DNA of 39,565 bases from NCBI GenBank assembly GCA_022566015.1, contig JADFJT010000014.1, positions 1 through 39,565 of the forward strand, given 5' to 3'. Of the stretch, positions 6,979 to 18,031 are shown in pieces. Each line of letters begins with the position of its first letter. Position 1 is the first letter of the stretch. The position numbers and the translations under genes are program-made. Source of the stretch: Pseudomonadota bacterium. Lineage in GTDB: Bacteria > Pseudomonadota > Gammaproteobacteria > GCA-001735895. The notes below the pieces were generated by a model. It had not been told where the DNA came from. It saw nothing but the letters and a program-made list of their open reading frames with translations, and did no database searches.

Positions 6979-8390
6979 AAACCGCTCCGAGCTTCGAGAA
7001 ACCCGGCTGACCAGGTTCCAATGCTGCCTGCGCCCAGGGTCAGGAAAATATCACCATCCTCTAACATATCCTCGATTATTTGATCGAGTGCCTCGAAATC
7101 TTCGACAAACACCGGGTCAATCTTTCCACGAACCCGAATCGATCGGGCCAGGGCTCTGCCGTCGGCATCCTTAATGGGTTTCTCCCCGGCAGGGTAAACC
7201 TCGAGCAACACCAATCGATCAACCTCGGAGAGGACCTGGGTGAAATCCTCGAACAAATCCCGGGTTCTACTGAACCGATGCGGCTGAAATACGACGGCCA
7301 GTCGTTTGTCTGGCCAGGCAGCACGTATACCCTCGACCGTGGCCTTGATTTCGTTTGGATGATGAGCATAATCATCGATGTGCATGACACTGCCACCGCC
7401 TATTGGCACATTTTCACTAATCTGAAAGCGTCGTGCTATCCCTGAAAATTCGGCCAGTGCACTCGCTATCGCATCGCGACTGACTTCTAGCTCCCAGGCA
7501 ATCGCGATCGCGGCCGTGGCATTAAGCACGTTGTGTCTTCCAGTCATATTCAATTCAATATCGAACGCCTGCCGGTCATCTGGAAGCATTACCGTAAAGC
7601 TTGTTCTGGCACCTTTAGCTATAATGCCTGTGATACGAACGTCCGCGTCTTCCGACTCTCCGTAAGTCAGTAATGGGCGCGCGATCTCGGGCAGGATTTC
7701 ACGCACCACCGGATCGTCGATACACACTACGGCTAAGCCGTAAAATGGCAGGTGATGCAAAAATTCGACAAAGGTTTGCTTTAGGCGCTCGAAATCACCT
7801 TCGTAAGTGGATAAATGGTCTTTGTCGATATTGGTCACGATTGACATCATCGGTTGCAGGTAAAGAAACGACGCATCGCTTTCATCGGCCTCGGCAACCA
7901 GGTAATCGCTTAGCCCCAATCGGGAATGGCTGCCTGAACTATTGAGCATACCGCCAATCACGTAGGTCGGATCGATATTCCCCCGAGCCAGGACGCTGGC
8001 GACCAGACTCGTGGTAGTGGTCTTCCCGTGGGTACCCGCAACTGCAATGCCACGCCGAAAACGCATCAGTTCGGCGAGCATTTCGGCACGACGAACGATC
8101 GGTATACGCTGCGCTTTTGCGGCCACTAATTCCTCGTTGGCATCGTCGATCGCACTTGAAACCACGACCACATGTACGCCCTGGATATTCTCGGGCTTAT
8201 GACCTATGTGTATCTTAATGCCCAGTTTTCGCAACTGAATGACCATCGCACTTTCGGAAATATCCGAGCCGCTGATCGCGTACTCGAGATTATGGAATAC
8301 TTCGGCAATACCACTCATGCCAGCACCGCCAATTCCGATGAAGTGGATATTTTTGATGCGCCGCATAAAGTGTTTGGAACTTAAGGGCAT
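6975..8390 (-). CDS. murC: UDP-N-acetylmuramate--L-alanine ligase
   Basis: First Mur ligase, adding L-Ala to UDP-MurNAc with ATP. The N-terminal Rossmann motif is [15 protein letters not shown]; the P-loop is [15 protein letters not shown]; the C-terminal domain has [13 protein letters not shown]. Length 471 aa is normal. Two starts are possible, MPLSSK and MRRIKN nine codons later; GGGAG seven bases before the first favours 8390, which overlaps the murG stop by 10 bases. Confidence 0.98.
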   Translation of the reverse strand: MPLSSKHFMRRIKNIHFIGIGGAGMSGIAEVFHNLEYAISGSDISESAMVIQLRKLGIKIHIGHKPENIQGVHVVVVSSAIDDANEELVAAKAQRIPIVRRAEMLAELMRFRRGIAVAGTHGKTTTTSLVASVLARGNIDPTYVIGGMLNSSGSHSRLGLSDYLVAEADESDASFLYLQPMMSIVTNIDKDHLSTYEGDFERLKQTFVEFLHHLPFYGLAVVCIDDPVVREILPEIARPLLTYGESEDADVRITGIIAKGARTSFTVMLPDDRQAFDIELNMTGRHNVLNATAAIAIAWELEVSRDAIASALAEFSGIARRFQISENVPIGGGSVMHIDDYAHHPNEIKATVEGIRAAWPDKRLAVVFQPHRFSRTRDLFEDFTQVLSEVDRLVLLEVYPAGEKPIKDADGRALARSIRVRGKIDPVFVEDFEALDQIIEDMLEDGDIFLTLGAGSIGTWSAGFLEARSGL

Positions 8391-9481
8391 AACGTCGCTC
8401 CCGCGAGAATACCCATCCCCAGGCGTTCGGTTGCATCGATTTTCGCCTGCGCTCGTGCGCGAACCGACGTCGCGATTAATTCATCTCGATTTTGTTGAAA
8501 GTAAAGTAGCAACAGTGCCAGGGACTCGGCCCCGAGTTTGTCTTCAGTCAGGATACGGGCGGCCTGTTTTTGTTCTAAAAAGCGCGCATTATGGTATTGA
8601 TGATTATCTACCGCGTAGGGAAACGGGATCAGAATCGATGCAATACCGACAGCACTCAATTCGGCAATAGTGAGCGCACCTGCCCGACAAACCACCAAAT
8701 CTGCCCACGCGTAAGCACTACGCATATCGTCTATAAATTCGACTATCTCGGCCTCCACCCTGGCCTCACGATACCAGGCTTCACAGGCCTGCAAGTGGTC
8801 CTGCCCACACTGGTGTTTTATACCAGGGCGTTGATCCGCATCGATTTGTGCAATCGCAAGTGGCAACTCCCTGTTTAGCCGCGCCGCCCCAAGGCTACCG
8901 CCGATGACCAGCAATTTCATCGGCTCACCGGCGTGCGACGCCAGCCTGATTTCGGGGGCTGGCAAATCGGTTAGCTCTGAGCGTACCGGATTGCCGATAA
9001 ATTCACTGCGGGGTATATTTTTCGTAGCTTCTGGAAACCCAAAATAACTGCGCCTTGCAAAACGACTAAGCAACCGGTTAGTCAATCCAATAACCGCATT
9101 TTGCTCGTGTAGAAAAAGCGGAATTTTGAGAATCGAGGCCATTAAACCACCGGGGCCAGTAACATATCCCCCCATGCCCAATACCGCTTTTGGACGCAGT
9201 CGTCGCAGCATGAAAAAAGCCTGCCAGCAGGCTCGAATCAGTTTGAACGGAGCCATAACCAGTGCAACCGCCCCCTTGCCGCGTAAACCCTGAATACTGA
9301 GCCATTCGATTGTAAAATTGGCCGCTGGCACGACACGCGCCTCGATACCGGCACGCGTTCCAATCCATACAACGGTTTCCCCGCTGGCGCGCAAATACTC
9401 GGCCACTGCCAGCGCAGGAAACACGTGACCACCGGTACCACCGGCCATGATTACGATAGGCTTGTTGGTCGACTGCGTCAT
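8381..9481 (-). CDS. murG: lipid II synthase, undecaprenyl-PP-MurNAc-pentapeptide GlcNAc transferase
   Basis: Membrane-associated GT-B glycosyltransferase that adds GlcNAc to lipid I. The N-terminal glycine loop is [16 protein letters not shown], with the second loop [14 protein letters not shown] in the C-terminal domain and the UDP-GlcNAc region [14 protein letters not shown]. Length 366 aa is typical. It starts with an ATGA overlap on the ftsW stop. Confidence 0.98.
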   Translation of the reverse strand: MTQSTNKPIVIMAGGTGGHVFPALAVAEYLRASGETVVWIGTRAGIEARVVPAANFTIEWLSIQGLRGKGAVALVMAPFKLIRACWQAFFMLRRLRPKAVLGMGGYVTGPGGLMASILKIPLFLHEQNAVIGLTNRLLSRFARRSYFGFPEATKNIPRSEFIGNPVRSELTDLPAPEIRLASHAGEPMKLLVIGGSLGAARLNRELPLAIAQIDADQRPGIKHQCGQDHLQACEAWYREARVEAEIVEFIDDMRSAYAWADLVVCRAGALTIAELSAVGIASILIPFPYAVDNHQYHNARFLEQKQAARILTEDKLGAESLALLLLYFQQNRDELIATSVRARAQAKIDATERLGMGILAGATLCP

Positions 9482-10713
9482 GCTGATATACGCCGATTAG
9501 CATGTCGAAAAGATAAACGCCGGTCTTTAACAATCGGTATATCTCGTTTGAACTGGTATTCTCGAAACACTCGCAGCACCAGCCCGATGGCTAGCGACAT
9601 GCTCAAAATACTATTGCCACCATAACTGACAAACGGCAATGTCATCCCTTTGGTCGGCAATGCGCCCAAATTGACCCCGATGTTAAATACTGCCTGCAGC
9701 GTTATTAATAGTCCAACACCGTAAGCCAGATAAGCGCCAAACGCCTGCTGGTTCAGTAATGCCATTTTACCAATTGCAAAACAACGCAGACCGAGTAAAG
9801 CGTATAACACGATCAGAAACACTGTGCCTGCCAGGCCAAATTCTTCTGCGTAAATGGCAAACAGAAAATCGGTATGTGCTTCGGGTAAATAAAATAATTT
9901 TTGAATACTGCCGCCGAGACCGGTACCAAACCAGCCTCCGCTGCCTATCGCAATTAACGACTGTGTCAACTGAAATCCGCTGTTAAATGGATCGGCCCAG
10001 GGATCGATAAATGAGGTAATACGTGAGAGGCGATAGGGTGAAGAAACAGCCAATAAACCCATGATGCAAAGGGTTCCAGTCAGAAAAACAGCAAACTGCC
10101 CGAAACGCACGCCACCAAGAAACATCAGCCCCAGCCCGGTTAGCAGTAGTATTGCGGCTGCGCCGAAGTCTGGTTCGAGTATCATCAAGCCGCTGGCAAA
10201 AGCCATAATCAACATTGGCTTAACGAAACCCATGGTATTGGTTTGTATCTCTTGTGAGCGACGGATCAAATAGCCGCTAAGGTAAATGATTAAAAACAGT
10301 TTTGCCACTTCCGATATCTGGAATGTAAACACGCCAAAATTCAACCAACGCGTACTACCGTTAACCGTGTGACCAACCCCTGGAATTAACACACCGGCAA
10401 GCAGTATGATCGAACCCAGCATCAGCAACATGCCGTTTTTATTCCAGAATTCGAGAGGAATCCTGTAGGTGATCCAAACCAGAGCCAGGCTCAACACAAT
10501 GCGAAGGAACTGCCGTTTGGCATAGTAAAATGGATCGCCAGTCTGCTGGTCGGCAATACCAATCGATGCCGAGAACACCATAATCAGGCCAATTAAAATT
10601 AATATCAGGTATATCAACAGGATACTGCAATCGATACTGGGTGGCAGCTTAAAGCTGGGTGCCACTGGCTGCAAACCACCTCGTATCGCCTGATCAGTGC
10701 GGTAGCTAGACAC
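9478..10713 (-). CDS. ftsW: SEDS peptidoglycan glycosyltransferase FtsW
   Basis: Polytopic SEDS-family glycan polymerase of the septum, working with FtsI. About ten membrane segments; characteristic stretches are DFGAAAILLLTGLGLMFLGG and, near the C-terminus, LPFVSYGGNSILSMS. The track opens 40 codons upstream inside murD; the GTG at 10713 (MSSYRTDQ..., 411 aa) overlaps the murD stop as GTGTCTAG, like the other junctions, and has GAGG eight bases before it. I therefore reject the long form. Confidence 0.96.
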   Translation of the reverse strand: MSSYRTDQAIRGGLQPVAPSFKLPPSIDCSILLIYLILILIGLIMVFSASIGIADQQTGDPFYYAKRQFLRIVLSLALVWITYRIPLEFWNKNGMLLMLGSIILLAGVLIPGVGHTVNGSTRWLNFGVFTFQISEVAKLFLIIYLSGYLIRRSQEIQTNTMGFVKPMLIMAFASGLMILEPDFGAAAILLLTGLGLMFLGGVRFGQFAVFLTGTLCIMGLLAVSSPYRLSRITSFIDPWADPFNSGFQLTQSLIAIGSGGWFGTGLGGSIQKLFYLPEAHTDFLFAIYAEEFGLAGTVFLIVLYALLGLRCFAIGKMALLNQQAFGAYLAYGVGLLITLQAVFNIGVNLGALPTKGMTLPFVSYGGNSILSMSLAIGLVLRVFREYQFKRDIPIVKDRRLSFRHANRRISA

Positions 10714-12049
10714 CGAGTAAGCCTCGTACCTGTCGCATGAAGTCGTCACCCCTGGCTTCAAATTTTTCATACATATCGAAGCTGGCGCAGGCCGGGGCGA
10801 GTAATACACAATCGCCACGCTCGGCCTGTCCATAGGCCCTGGCGACCGCGCATTTCATGCTGTCGACGCGTTCGATTCGGGTGGCCCCGCTCCAGGCCTG
10901 CTCGATAAGATCCGCATCTACGCCCATTAACAGAACAAGCTTCACGCGTTGTTTGAGAACCGCGTAAAGTGCACTCATATCGGCCTTCTTGGACTGTCCT
11001 CCCGCTATCAAAATAACCGGTCGGTCGCGACCTTCGATAGAAGCTTTTGCGGCACCCACATTGGTCGCCTTGGAATCGTTAATCCACTCGACACCGTCAA
11101 CCTCGGCTACCCACTGAGCACGGTGAGGAATACCCGAAAATAGTTTCATCGCTTCGATAATTGCAGGCTTCGAGATTCCCGCCTGATGCGCGAGCGCCAT
11201 CGCGGCCAGACAATTGGCCCAGTTATGTCGGCCCGAGATTTTTAATTCATTCACATTGAGCCAGGTATCAGTCCGATGCGCGAGCCAGATACCATCGTCG
11301 TGGACAAGGCCAAAATCCGCATTGACAGCGGGATTCAGGCTAAAGCTAATATCACCGTCGCCATGTCGGGTAGTTTCATCGTCGCTGTTACTGACGCAAG
11401 CCATTGCACCCTGGTAAATTTTTAGCTTGGCCTGTATATAGTCGGTGTAGCTTTGATATCGATCCAGGTGATCCTCTGATACATTGAGTACCGTAGCAAC
11501 CACAGGCTTGAGCGAGTGGGTGGTTTCTAGTTGATAACTGGACAATTCGAGTACGTACCAATCGACAGACGTCTGTAATAAATCCAGCGCAGGCGTTCCG
11601 ATATTGCCACCGACACCGACGCGCTTACCATCGCACTCGATCATGTTACCGAGTAGCCTGGTCACTGTACTTTTGCCGTTCGACCCGGTAATTGCCACTA
11701 CCGGTTTTTCGGCTGCCTGCGCGAATAGTTCGATATCGCCGATGATAGACTTGCCCATTTCGGCTGCCTGCCTGATCTGCGACTGGTGGATCGACAATCC
11801 AGGACTCACTACCAGGGCGTCGGCCCATTCGACCAATTCGGCATCCAGCACCTGCCTTTTGATCTCTGCCTCTGGAAACCGACTTTTTAGCTGTTGTAAG
11901 TAAGGTGGTACATCTCGGTTATCCTGCACCTTGCAGTGGTAGCCATGCCTGAGTAAATAGCTTGCCACCGAGAATCCGGTAAGACCCAGCCCCACGACCA
12001 GATAATTCAGGTCTTCGTGTTGGAGCTGCTGCTTATCCATTGATAACAT
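10706..12049 (-). CDS. murD: UDP-N-acetylmuramoyl-L-alanine--D-glutamate ligase
   Basis: Second Mur ligase, adding D-Glu. Features are the N-terminal LVVGLGLTGFSVASYLL, the P-loop AITGSNGKSTVTRLL, and the C-terminal domain with NDSKATNVGAAKAS. The track starts at a GTG; the ATG at 12049 overlaps the mraY stop (TGATG). A further ATG three codons on (MDKQQ) is also possible; neither has a strong ribosome site, consistent with coupling. About 447 aa, normal size. Confidence 0.97.
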   Translation of the reverse strand: MLSMDKQQLQHEDLNYLVVGLGLTGFSVASYLLRHGYHCKVQDNRDVPPYLQQLKSRFPEAEIKRQVLDAELVEWADALVVSPGLSIHQSQIRQAAEMGKSIIGDIELFAQAAEKPVVAITGSNGKSTVTRLLGNMIECDGKRVGVGGNIGTPALDLLQTSVDWYVLELSSYQLETTHSLKPVVATVLNVSEDHLDRYQSYTDYIQAKLKIYQGAMACVSNSDDETTRHGDGDISFSLNPAVNADFGLVHDDGIWLAHRTDTWLNVNELKISGRHNWANCLAAMALAHQAGISKPAIIEAMKLFSGIPHRAQWVAEVDGVEWINDSKATNVGAAKASIEGRDRPVILIAGGQSKKADMSALYAVLKQRVKLVLLMGVDADLIEQAWSGATRIERVDSMKCAVARAYGQAERGDCVLLAPACASFDMYEKFEARGDDFMRQVRGLLGV

Positions 12050-13131
12050 CACCGAATCTTCAAACTCGCGAGACCGATCAATACCAGTACTACGGTAATG
12101 ATCCAGAAACGTACGATGATTCTCGGTTCCGGCCAGCCCTTTAGCTCAAAATGATGGTGCAGTGGGGCCATACGGAATATTCGTCTTCCGGTTAACTTAA
12201 ACGACACAACCTGCAAAACGACCGAAATTGTCTCTACCACGAATATCCCACCCATGATAAACAACACCAGTTCCTGGCGTACGATCACCGCGATGACACC
12301 GAGCGCGGCTCCGAGTGCCAGCGCACCGACATCACCCATGAAAATCTGCGCCGGGTACGTGTTAAACCATAAAAATCCGAGACCAGCACCTACTATGGCA
12401 CCGCAAAATACAACAATTTCACCGACTCCAGGCACGTAAGGAATTCCAAGATAGCTGGAGAAATTAAAATTACCGGTGAGATAAGCGAATACGCCCAGTG
12501 CACCGCCGACTAGTACCGTGGGCAAGATAGCCAAACCATCAAGACCATCGGTCAGGTTCACCGCATTACTGCTACCGACTATGACAAAATAAGTTAACAC
12601 CACGTACATCCAGCCAAGGTCGAGCAGGATATCCTTTACAAATGGTACGATGAGCTGTGTTTCAATCGGATATTGTGCGGTGTAAAACAGTACCAGAGCC
12701 GCACTCAGTGCAATGACTGATTGCCAGAAAATCTTCACCCTTGCGGGCATTCCTTTCGAATTACCGTGAACAATTTTCTTATAATCGTCGACCCAGCCAA
12801 TGATTCCAAATCCGATCGTTACGTACAGGACTATCCATACAAATCGTGAAGATAAATCGCTCCACAGGAGCGTGCTAACGACTATAGCGACCAGAATCAG
12901 CGCACCACCCATAGTCGGTGTGCCGGCCTTGGAGAAATGGCTTTCGGGCCCATCCTCGCGTACACGCTGCCCAATATTGTAACTGTTGAGATAACGGATT
13001 AGATAGGGACCAACGATTAGCGATATCACCAGTGCGGTAAGTACCCCGAGTATCGAGCGCAGTGTCAGGTACTGGAATACATTGAATCCACTATGGAACT
13101 CTGAGAGATATTGCGACAGGCTATACAGCAT
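12049..13131 (-). CDS. mraY: phospho-MurNAc-pentapeptide translocase
   Basis: Integral-membrane enzyme that attaches phospho-MurNAc-pentapeptide to undecaprenyl phosphate to make lipid I. Ten predicted membrane helices; active-site segments are [13 protein letters not shown] and [13 protein letters not shown], and the [11 protein letters not shown] loop is present. I start at ATG 13131 ([12 protein letters not shown], 360 aa, the same length as the E. coli protein), nine codons inside the track ORF; it overlaps the murF stop by 11 bases and has GGTGAGGG eight bases upstream. Confidence 0.98.
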   Translation of the reverse strand: MLYSLSQYLSEFHSGFNVFQYLTLRSILGVLTALVISLIVGPYLIRYLNSYNIGQRVREDGPESHFSKAGTPTMGGALILVAIVVSTLLWSDLSSRFVWIVLYVTIGFGIIGWVDDYKKIVHGNSKGMPARVKIFWQSVIALSAALVLFYTAQYPIETQLIVPFVKDILLDLGWMYVVLTYFVIVGSSNAVNLTDGLDGLAILPTVLVGGALGVFAYLTGNFNFSSYLGIPYVPGVGEIVVFCGAIVGAGLGFLWFNTYPAQIFMGDVGALALGAALGVIAVIVRQELVLFIMGGIFVVETISVVLQVVSFKLTGRRIFRMAPLHHHFELKGWPEPRIIVRFWIITVVLVLIGLASLKIR

Positions 13132-14509
13132 GGTTAATACCCTCACCTTTTTCTTCATCGGCTATTTTGTGATTGACCAGGGCCCCGACCAGGTTCTCCA
13201 TCGCGGCACTACGTGAACCCTTGACCAGCAATATTACGCCCCGGTGGATTTGCCTAAGAATGCTATCCGCCATATCGCTAATTTGCTCGAAGCAATAACC
13301 TGAATCGCCAAATTCCTGACTCGCTAAACAGCTCATCGGGCCCACTCCAAACAACTTTTCAACCCCGAATTTTTTGGCGGTCTGGGCCGCTTGCCGATGC
13401 AATTTCTCGGTGTCGGCACCTAGCTCACCCATGTCGCCAAGCGCCAGCCAGGCATGTCCTTTTTGTGCACAAAGCACCTTGATCCCCGCTTCCAGCGAAT
13501 CAGGATTAGCATTGTAAGTATCGTCGATCACTCGACTATGCTGCGGTCCCTGCAGCATTTGCAGCCGTCCCTTGACGCCGGAAAAACCGCTCAGGTTTTT
13601 CATCGCGATCTGAAATTCAACACCGGCCACCACAGCTATGGTAACTGCAGCCAGCGCATTCCTGGCGTTATGCTCCCCCAATACGCCGAGCTTCGATTCG
13701 TGCTTTTTATCGTGATAACGAGCAATCAGGGACAGGCCCTCCAGGGTCGCTGCCCAACTGCCACGAATGTCAGCATCACCGTCCAGTGCGCAGCTTATTT
13801 TGTGCTCGGCAGCACATATCGAGGTCCAGTACTGACTCGCCGATTCGTCAAAATTAAAAATTGCGTGGTGATGCGACTGGCAATATGCGTAAAGCTCTCC
13901 TTTTGCCTCAGTCACGCCCTGCAATGACCCGAATCCGGCCAAATGAGAGGTCGCTGCATTATTAACGTAAACGATATCTGGGTCGGCTATTTGCGCCAGA
14001 CTGGCAATTTCTCCTGCATGATTGGCTCCCAGTTCGACAATCGCGTAGCGATCATCCACGCTCAATTCCAGCAGGGTCAACGGCAGGCCGATATCATTGT
14101 TGAAATTACCCTGGGTCGCGTGCGTGGGTGCCTGTTTACTCAGTATCCTGTGCAGCATTTCCTTTACCGTGGTTTTTCCGTTACTACCCGTGAGTGCGAT
14201 TACCCTGGCCCGACAGGCATGACGCCAGTGATTTGCGAGCTGCGCCATCGCCAACCTGCAATCGGTAACCCGTAATTGCGGAATTTCACAATCGATTTCC
14301 TTCTCCACCAATGCGGCTACCGCTCCATTTTTGAAGGCACTGTGAACATAATCATGCCCATCCAGGCGATCACCTCGGATGGCTATAAACAGCCGGTCCG
14401 CGCAATCCTTGCGGCTATCGATAACTACACCCCTAAACAGCGCTTCTGGTGGCCTATGGTCAGGGTCACCCACTAATTCGTTTAGTTTTAACAGGTTCAT
14501 TTCGATCAT
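13121..14509 (-). CDS. murF: UDP-MurNAc-tripeptide--D-alanyl-D-alanine ligase
   Basis: Adds the D-Ala-D-Ala made by Ddl. P-loop [15 protein letters not shown] around residue 105, the conserved [13 protein letters not shown] that follows it, and [14 protein letters not shown] in the C-terminal part. 462 aa. The start overlaps the murE stop as ATGA. Confidence 0.98.
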   Translation of the reverse strand: MIEMNLLKLNELVGDPDHRPPEALFRGVVIDSRKDCADRLFIAIRGDRLDGHDYVHSAFKNGAVAALVEKEIDCEIPQLRVTDCRLAMAQLANHWRHACRARVIALTGSNGKTTVKEMLHRILSKQAPTHATQGNFNNDIGLPLTLLELSVDDRYAIVELGANHAGEIASLAQIADPDIVYVNNAATSHLAGFGSLQGVTEAKGELYAYCQSHHHAIFNFDESASQYWTSICAAEHKISCALDGDADIRGSWAATLEGLSLIARYHDKKHESKLGVLGEHNARNALAAVTIAVVAGVEFQIAMKNLSGFSGVKGRLQMLQGPQHSRVIDDTYNANPDSLEAGIKVLCAQKGHAWLALGDMGELGADTEKLHRQAAQTAKKFGVEKLFGVGPMSCLASQEFGDSGYCFEQISDMADSILRQIHRGVILLVKGSRSAAMENLVGALVNHKIADEEKGEGINHAV

Positions 14510-16029
14510 GTCGATGCCTGTATGATGCGTTGCACCACGTGTCGATCGCTAAACGGAATGCGATCGCGTCCGATAATTTGTTCCTGTTCGTGACCTTTTC
14601 CGGCAATCACCACCAGATCGTCAGCGCTGGCCTCGGACAGCGCGTATTCGATAGCTGCCTGTCGATTGTGCACCACACAGACACTCTCAGGGTGGCGCAT
14701 GCCTTTAAGAATTTGATCGACTATTTCTTCCGGGGATTCGGTACGCGGGTTGTCGTCGGTAATAATCACTCGATCTGCGAGCTCTTCGACCGCGCTCCCC
14801 ATGCCTGCTCGCTTGCCCTGATCGCGATCACCACCGCAACCAAAAATGCACCAAAGCTGGCCGCTGGTGTATTCACGGCAAGTGCTTAAACAGGCTCGCA
14901 AGGCCTGTTCGGTATGCGCAAAATCCACCACCACCGTGGCGAGATTACTGGAACCTTTAAATTTTTCCATTCGCCCCGGGATTGGTTGCAAACCACTTAT
15001 CGCCGCTTGAATGTGATCGTGATCGAATCCAAGCGCAATCAGACTGGAAATACAGGCGAGCGTATTCTCAATATTAAACCGCCCCATCAACGAGGTACTC
15101 GCCCGAACCTCCCCTCGCGGTGTTGCTACGCGCATGTCGAGGCCCTGGTCGGTCACTTCACTACTCAATAGCCTGACCTCTACATCGGCAGGCGTGGTCG
15201 AAGTCACCGATGAGTAACGCACCGATGCCTCGGACTGGAATTCCTGACTCAGGCTGCGGCCTAATTCATCGTCGATATTCAATACCCGGGATGATAAATC
15301 GAACTCACGGAAAAGCTTTGCCTTGGTGTCGGCGTATTGTTCTTGGGTTCCATGATAATCGAGGTGATCACGCCCCAGGTTGGTCAGTACTGCAATATCA
15401 AACTGGCAGCCGTTGACACGGAACTGGGCGAGCGCATGCGAGGATACTTCCATGACCACGTATTCGCATTGCTGCTGATAGAATTCGTGCAGCCAGGACT
15501 GCAGCGTTACCGCATCGGGCGTGGTGAGTAAGGTTGGCTGCAACTGGTTGTCGAGTCCATAGCCGAGCGTACCGATACTAGCAACTTTTTTACCTATTTT
15601 TCCCAGTGCCTGGGTGAGCAAGTGAGTGACGCTGGATTTTCCGTCGGTTCCGGTAACGCCGATAATCTTTAGTTTTTTACCGGGTTCGTCGTAAAAGCGA
15701 CTGACGATCTCTCCATTGATCTGGCTTAAGCTTCCTATCGGTATCCAGTGGGTCTGGATTTGCTTACTTAATAGTGGGATACGCTGATCGCAATACTCAT
15801 CCTGCGCGTCGTACATGACCGCGACCGCTCCTGCTTTGATCGCGTCGATAGAAAAATCAATACCATGGGTTAAGATACCCTGCATCGCGATAAACAATGA
15901 ACCTTTGCGCACTCTCTGACTATTACTGACAATATCGACAATTTCGATTTCGGGGATGGTTTCACTAGTTTCAAAATCACGCAGCAACTCGACCAGCGAT
16001 TTACCTGAACACTGGGCTTTGCGGGTCAT
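14506..16029 (-). CDS. murE: UDP-MurNAc-L-Ala-D-Glu--meso-diaminopimelate ligase
   Basis: Third Mur ligase. P-loop GVTGTDGKSSVTHLL near residue 130; the DNPRTE motif near residue 415 is the signature for meso-diaminopimelate rather than lysine, in line with a Gram-negative wall. The track begins at a GTG; the ATG at 16029 overlaps the ftsI stop (TGATG), giving 507 aa. Confidence 0.98.
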   Translation of the reverse strand: MTRKAQCSGKSLVELLRDFETSETIPEIEIVDIVSNSQRVRKGSLFIAMQGILTHGIDFSIDAIKAGAVAVMYDAQDEYCDQRIPLLSKQIQTHWIPIGSLSQINGEIVSRFYDEPGKKLKIIGVTGTDGKSSVTHLLTQALGKIGKKVASIGTLGYGLDNQLQPTLLTTPDAVTLQSWLHEFYQQQCEYVVMEVSSHALAQFRVNGCQFDIAVLTNLGRDHLDYHGTQEQYADTKAKLFREFDLSSRVLNIDDELGRSLSQEFQSEASVRYSSVTSTTPADVEVRLLSSEVTDQGLDMRVATPRGEVRASTSLMGRFNIENTLACISSLIALGFDHDHIQAAISGLQPIPGRMEKFKGSSNLATVVVDFAHTEQALRACLSTCREYTSGQLWCIFGCGGDRDQGKRAGMGSAVEELADRVIITDDNPRTESPEEIVDQILKGMRHPESVCVVHNRQAAIEYALSEASADDLVVIAGKGHEQEQIIGRDRIPFSDRHVVQRIIQAST

Positions 16030-17771
16030 CACGCCCCCTGCTCCGTGTCTGTAATGCCGGCCTGCAGAGCCGGTAAGTCATCGGGCGCTATATCCAGAAT
16101 TCGCAGCGCGTTCGACATCACTTCCTGAAAAACCGGCGCTGCCACCTTGCCGCCGTAATATCCGTTTTGTGTCGGTTCATCGATCATCACCGCCATCACC
16201 AGCCTTGGATTACTGGCTGGGGCAATTCCGGCAAAAACAGCGATATAGTTGTCTTGCTGATAACCACCGTCGGTGCTCTTTTTAGCGGTGCCGGTCTTCC
16301 CCGCGATACGATACCCCGGTATAGCTGCCCTCGTTGCAGTACCACTGGAACCGACTACCTGTTCTAACATTTCCATCATCATCGCCGCCGTCGATGGTTT
16401 CATCACATGACGCATAATCTGATTTTCAATCGCTTTTTGTGGTTCCTTCTTGATCAGGCTGAGCTCTATTTCCTGTCCGCCATTGGCGATCACCGCATAA
16501 GCCCTGGCCAGTTGCGTTATCGATACCGACAATCCGTAGCCAAACCCCATGGTCGCGTGATCCAGTGTCTGCCAGTCCGAATAGTGGCTGAGGTATCCGG
16601 CCGACTCAGCAGGAAATGAGACCCCTGAAGGTTCACCAAAACCATAGTTCTTAAACGATTGCCACAGGTCTTTGGGCCGCATCGACAGTGCGATACGCGA
16701 CGCACCGACATTGCTCGATTTTCGCAATACGCCGGCGAGATCGAGCTCGCCATAATTTCTGATATCCTTGATCGGATGGCCTTTAACCATGAACCAGCCT
16801 GGTGCTGTATCGATTCGACTTTCGTTATCGAACAGACCTCGATCGATAGCGGCGGCAAGCGTAAAAGGCTTGATTGCCGAACCTGGCTCGAATACATCCG
16901 TTAATGCTCGGTTACGACGTTGCGCTGGATTTTGGTTCTTACGCTGATTTGGGTTATAGGATGGCTGGTTTACCATCGCCAAAATTTCACCGGATCGCAC
17001 ATCCAGCAATACCGCACTGCCGGATTTCGCCGCATGATAATTAATCGCACGTACAAGACTGCGATAAGCGATGTATTGCAGTCGCATGTCGATACTGGAA
17101 GTCAGGTCGTTACCAGAGCGAGCAGGTTTTACCTGTGCAATCTCCTCCACCACCGCACCTTTGCGATTGCGGATGACTCGGCGTTGTCCAGGTTGAGCTT
17201 TTAACCAATCCTGGTAAACCAGCTCCAGACCTTCCTGCCCACGATCATCGATATCGGTATACCCGACTATATGAGATACGACTTCCCCTGCTGGATAGTA
17301 ACGATGGTATTCACGTTGCAAATAGACCCCGTCGACACCCTCTGCTACCTGTTTTGCCAATTCAGGCTCTAAGTGCCGCTTCAGGTAGACAAATTCCTTG
17401 TCGGCCTTTTGTTTGAGCATCGAAATAGTTTCCGGGTAGTCAAGTTTTAACTTTTTAACCACCTGTTTAAGCGCCGATAGATTTCGTAGTATCTCGGCCG
17501 GATTGACCCAAACCGAATCAACGGGTGTGCTGATGGCCAGGGGCGTTCCATATCGATCCGTTATCGTACCCCTGTAGGCCGGGGTTTCTATGGTGCGAAT
17601 TTGTCGTTGCACACCCTGGTTGGATAAAAAATCTTTATCGACAATCTGGATATATAAAGCCCGTCCGATCAGAGCCGACAGCAGCCCCATCAACACTAGG
17701 ATCACGAAATAGTGCCGCAGCGCGTAAAACCTGATCGGGTTCGGGTTAAAACTTTGCTGTGTTTTGCTCAT
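16029..17771 (-). CDS. ftsI: septal transpeptidase FtsI (PBP3)
   Basis: Class B penicillin-binding protein that cross-links septal peptidoglycan. A short cytoplasmic tail and one membrane anchor (about residues 20-40) precede the pedestal domain; transpeptidase motifs are SAIK (Ser298), SSN (352-354) and KTGT (492-495). 580 aa is normal. The start overlaps ftsL by ATGA. All catalytic residues are present. Confidence 0.99.
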   Translation of the reverse strand: MSKTQQSFNPNPIRFYALRHYFVILVLMGLLSALIGRALYIQIVDKDFLSNQGVQRQIRTIETPAYRGTITDRYGTPLAISTPVDSVWVNPAEILRNLSALKQVVKKLKLDYPETISMLKQKADKEFVYLKRHLEPELAKQVAEGVDGVYLQREYHRYYPAGEVVSHIVGYTDIDDRGQEGLELVYQDWLKAQPGQRRVIRNRKGAVVEEIAQVKPARSGNDLTSSIDMRLQYIAYRSLVRAINYHAAKSGSAVLLDVRSGEILAMVNQPSYNPNQRKNQNPAQRRNRALTDVFEPGSAIKPFTLAAAIDRGLFDNESRIDTAPGWFMVKGHPIKDIRNYGELDLAGVLRKSSNVGASRIALSMRPKDLWQSFKNYGFGEPSGVSFPAESAGYLSHYSDWQTLDHATMGFGYGLSVSITQLARAYAVIANGGQEIELSLIKKEPQKAIENQIMRHVMKPSTAAMMMEMLEQVVGSSGTATRAAIPGYRIAGKTGTAKKSTDGGYQQDNYIAVFAGIAPASNPRLVMAVMIDEPTQNGYYGGKVAAPVFQEVMSNALRILDIAPDDLPALQAGITDTEQGA

Positions 17772-18031
17772 GGTAATAGCACGACTTGCACATTATCGGG
17801 CAGTAGCATTTTGAGTGCCTTGCGCGCTTTTGATTCCACATTACTATGGGTTGCGAGCGTACTATTTTGCAGCTGCAATCGCCCCCACTGGATAACCTGC
17901 TGATCCTGCAATTTCTGAACAGTTCTGAGTTCGGCAAACAATATGCGGCTTTCATGTTTAACGTAAACCACGGTCAGTGCACTGCTGACAACCATCGCTA
18001 CCAGCAGCGTTAACCAGTAGATTCTGGCCAT
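17768..18031 (-). CDS. ftsL: cell division protein FtsL
   Basis: Small bitopic divisome protein (87 aa): one N-terminal membrane segment (YWLTLLVAMVVSSALTVVYV) and a periplasmic coiled-coil region (ELRTVQKLQDQQVIQWGRLQ). It pairs with FtsB and helps activate FtsWI. The sequence is weakly conserved, but place between rsmH and ftsI, length and topology fit. Overlaps rsmH by one base (TGATG) and ftsI by ATGA. Confidence 0.96.
   Translation of the reverse strand: MARIYWLTLLVAMVVSSALTVVYVKHESRILFAELRTVQKLQDQQVIQWGRLQLQNSTLATHSNVESKARKALKMLLPDNVQVVLLP

Noticed and set aside
10714-10833. 40-codon N-terminal extension of ftsW in the ORF track
   Set aside because: It lies inside murD and does not look like an FtsW N-terminus; the GTG at 10713 has the cluster's usual overlap and a GAGG site.
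2002-17955. Long open frames antisense to or inside the dcw genes
   Set aside because: They lack family resemblance, have no ribosome sites of note, and fully overlap well-identified genes on the opposite strand or in another frame; they are shadows of a coding-biased region.
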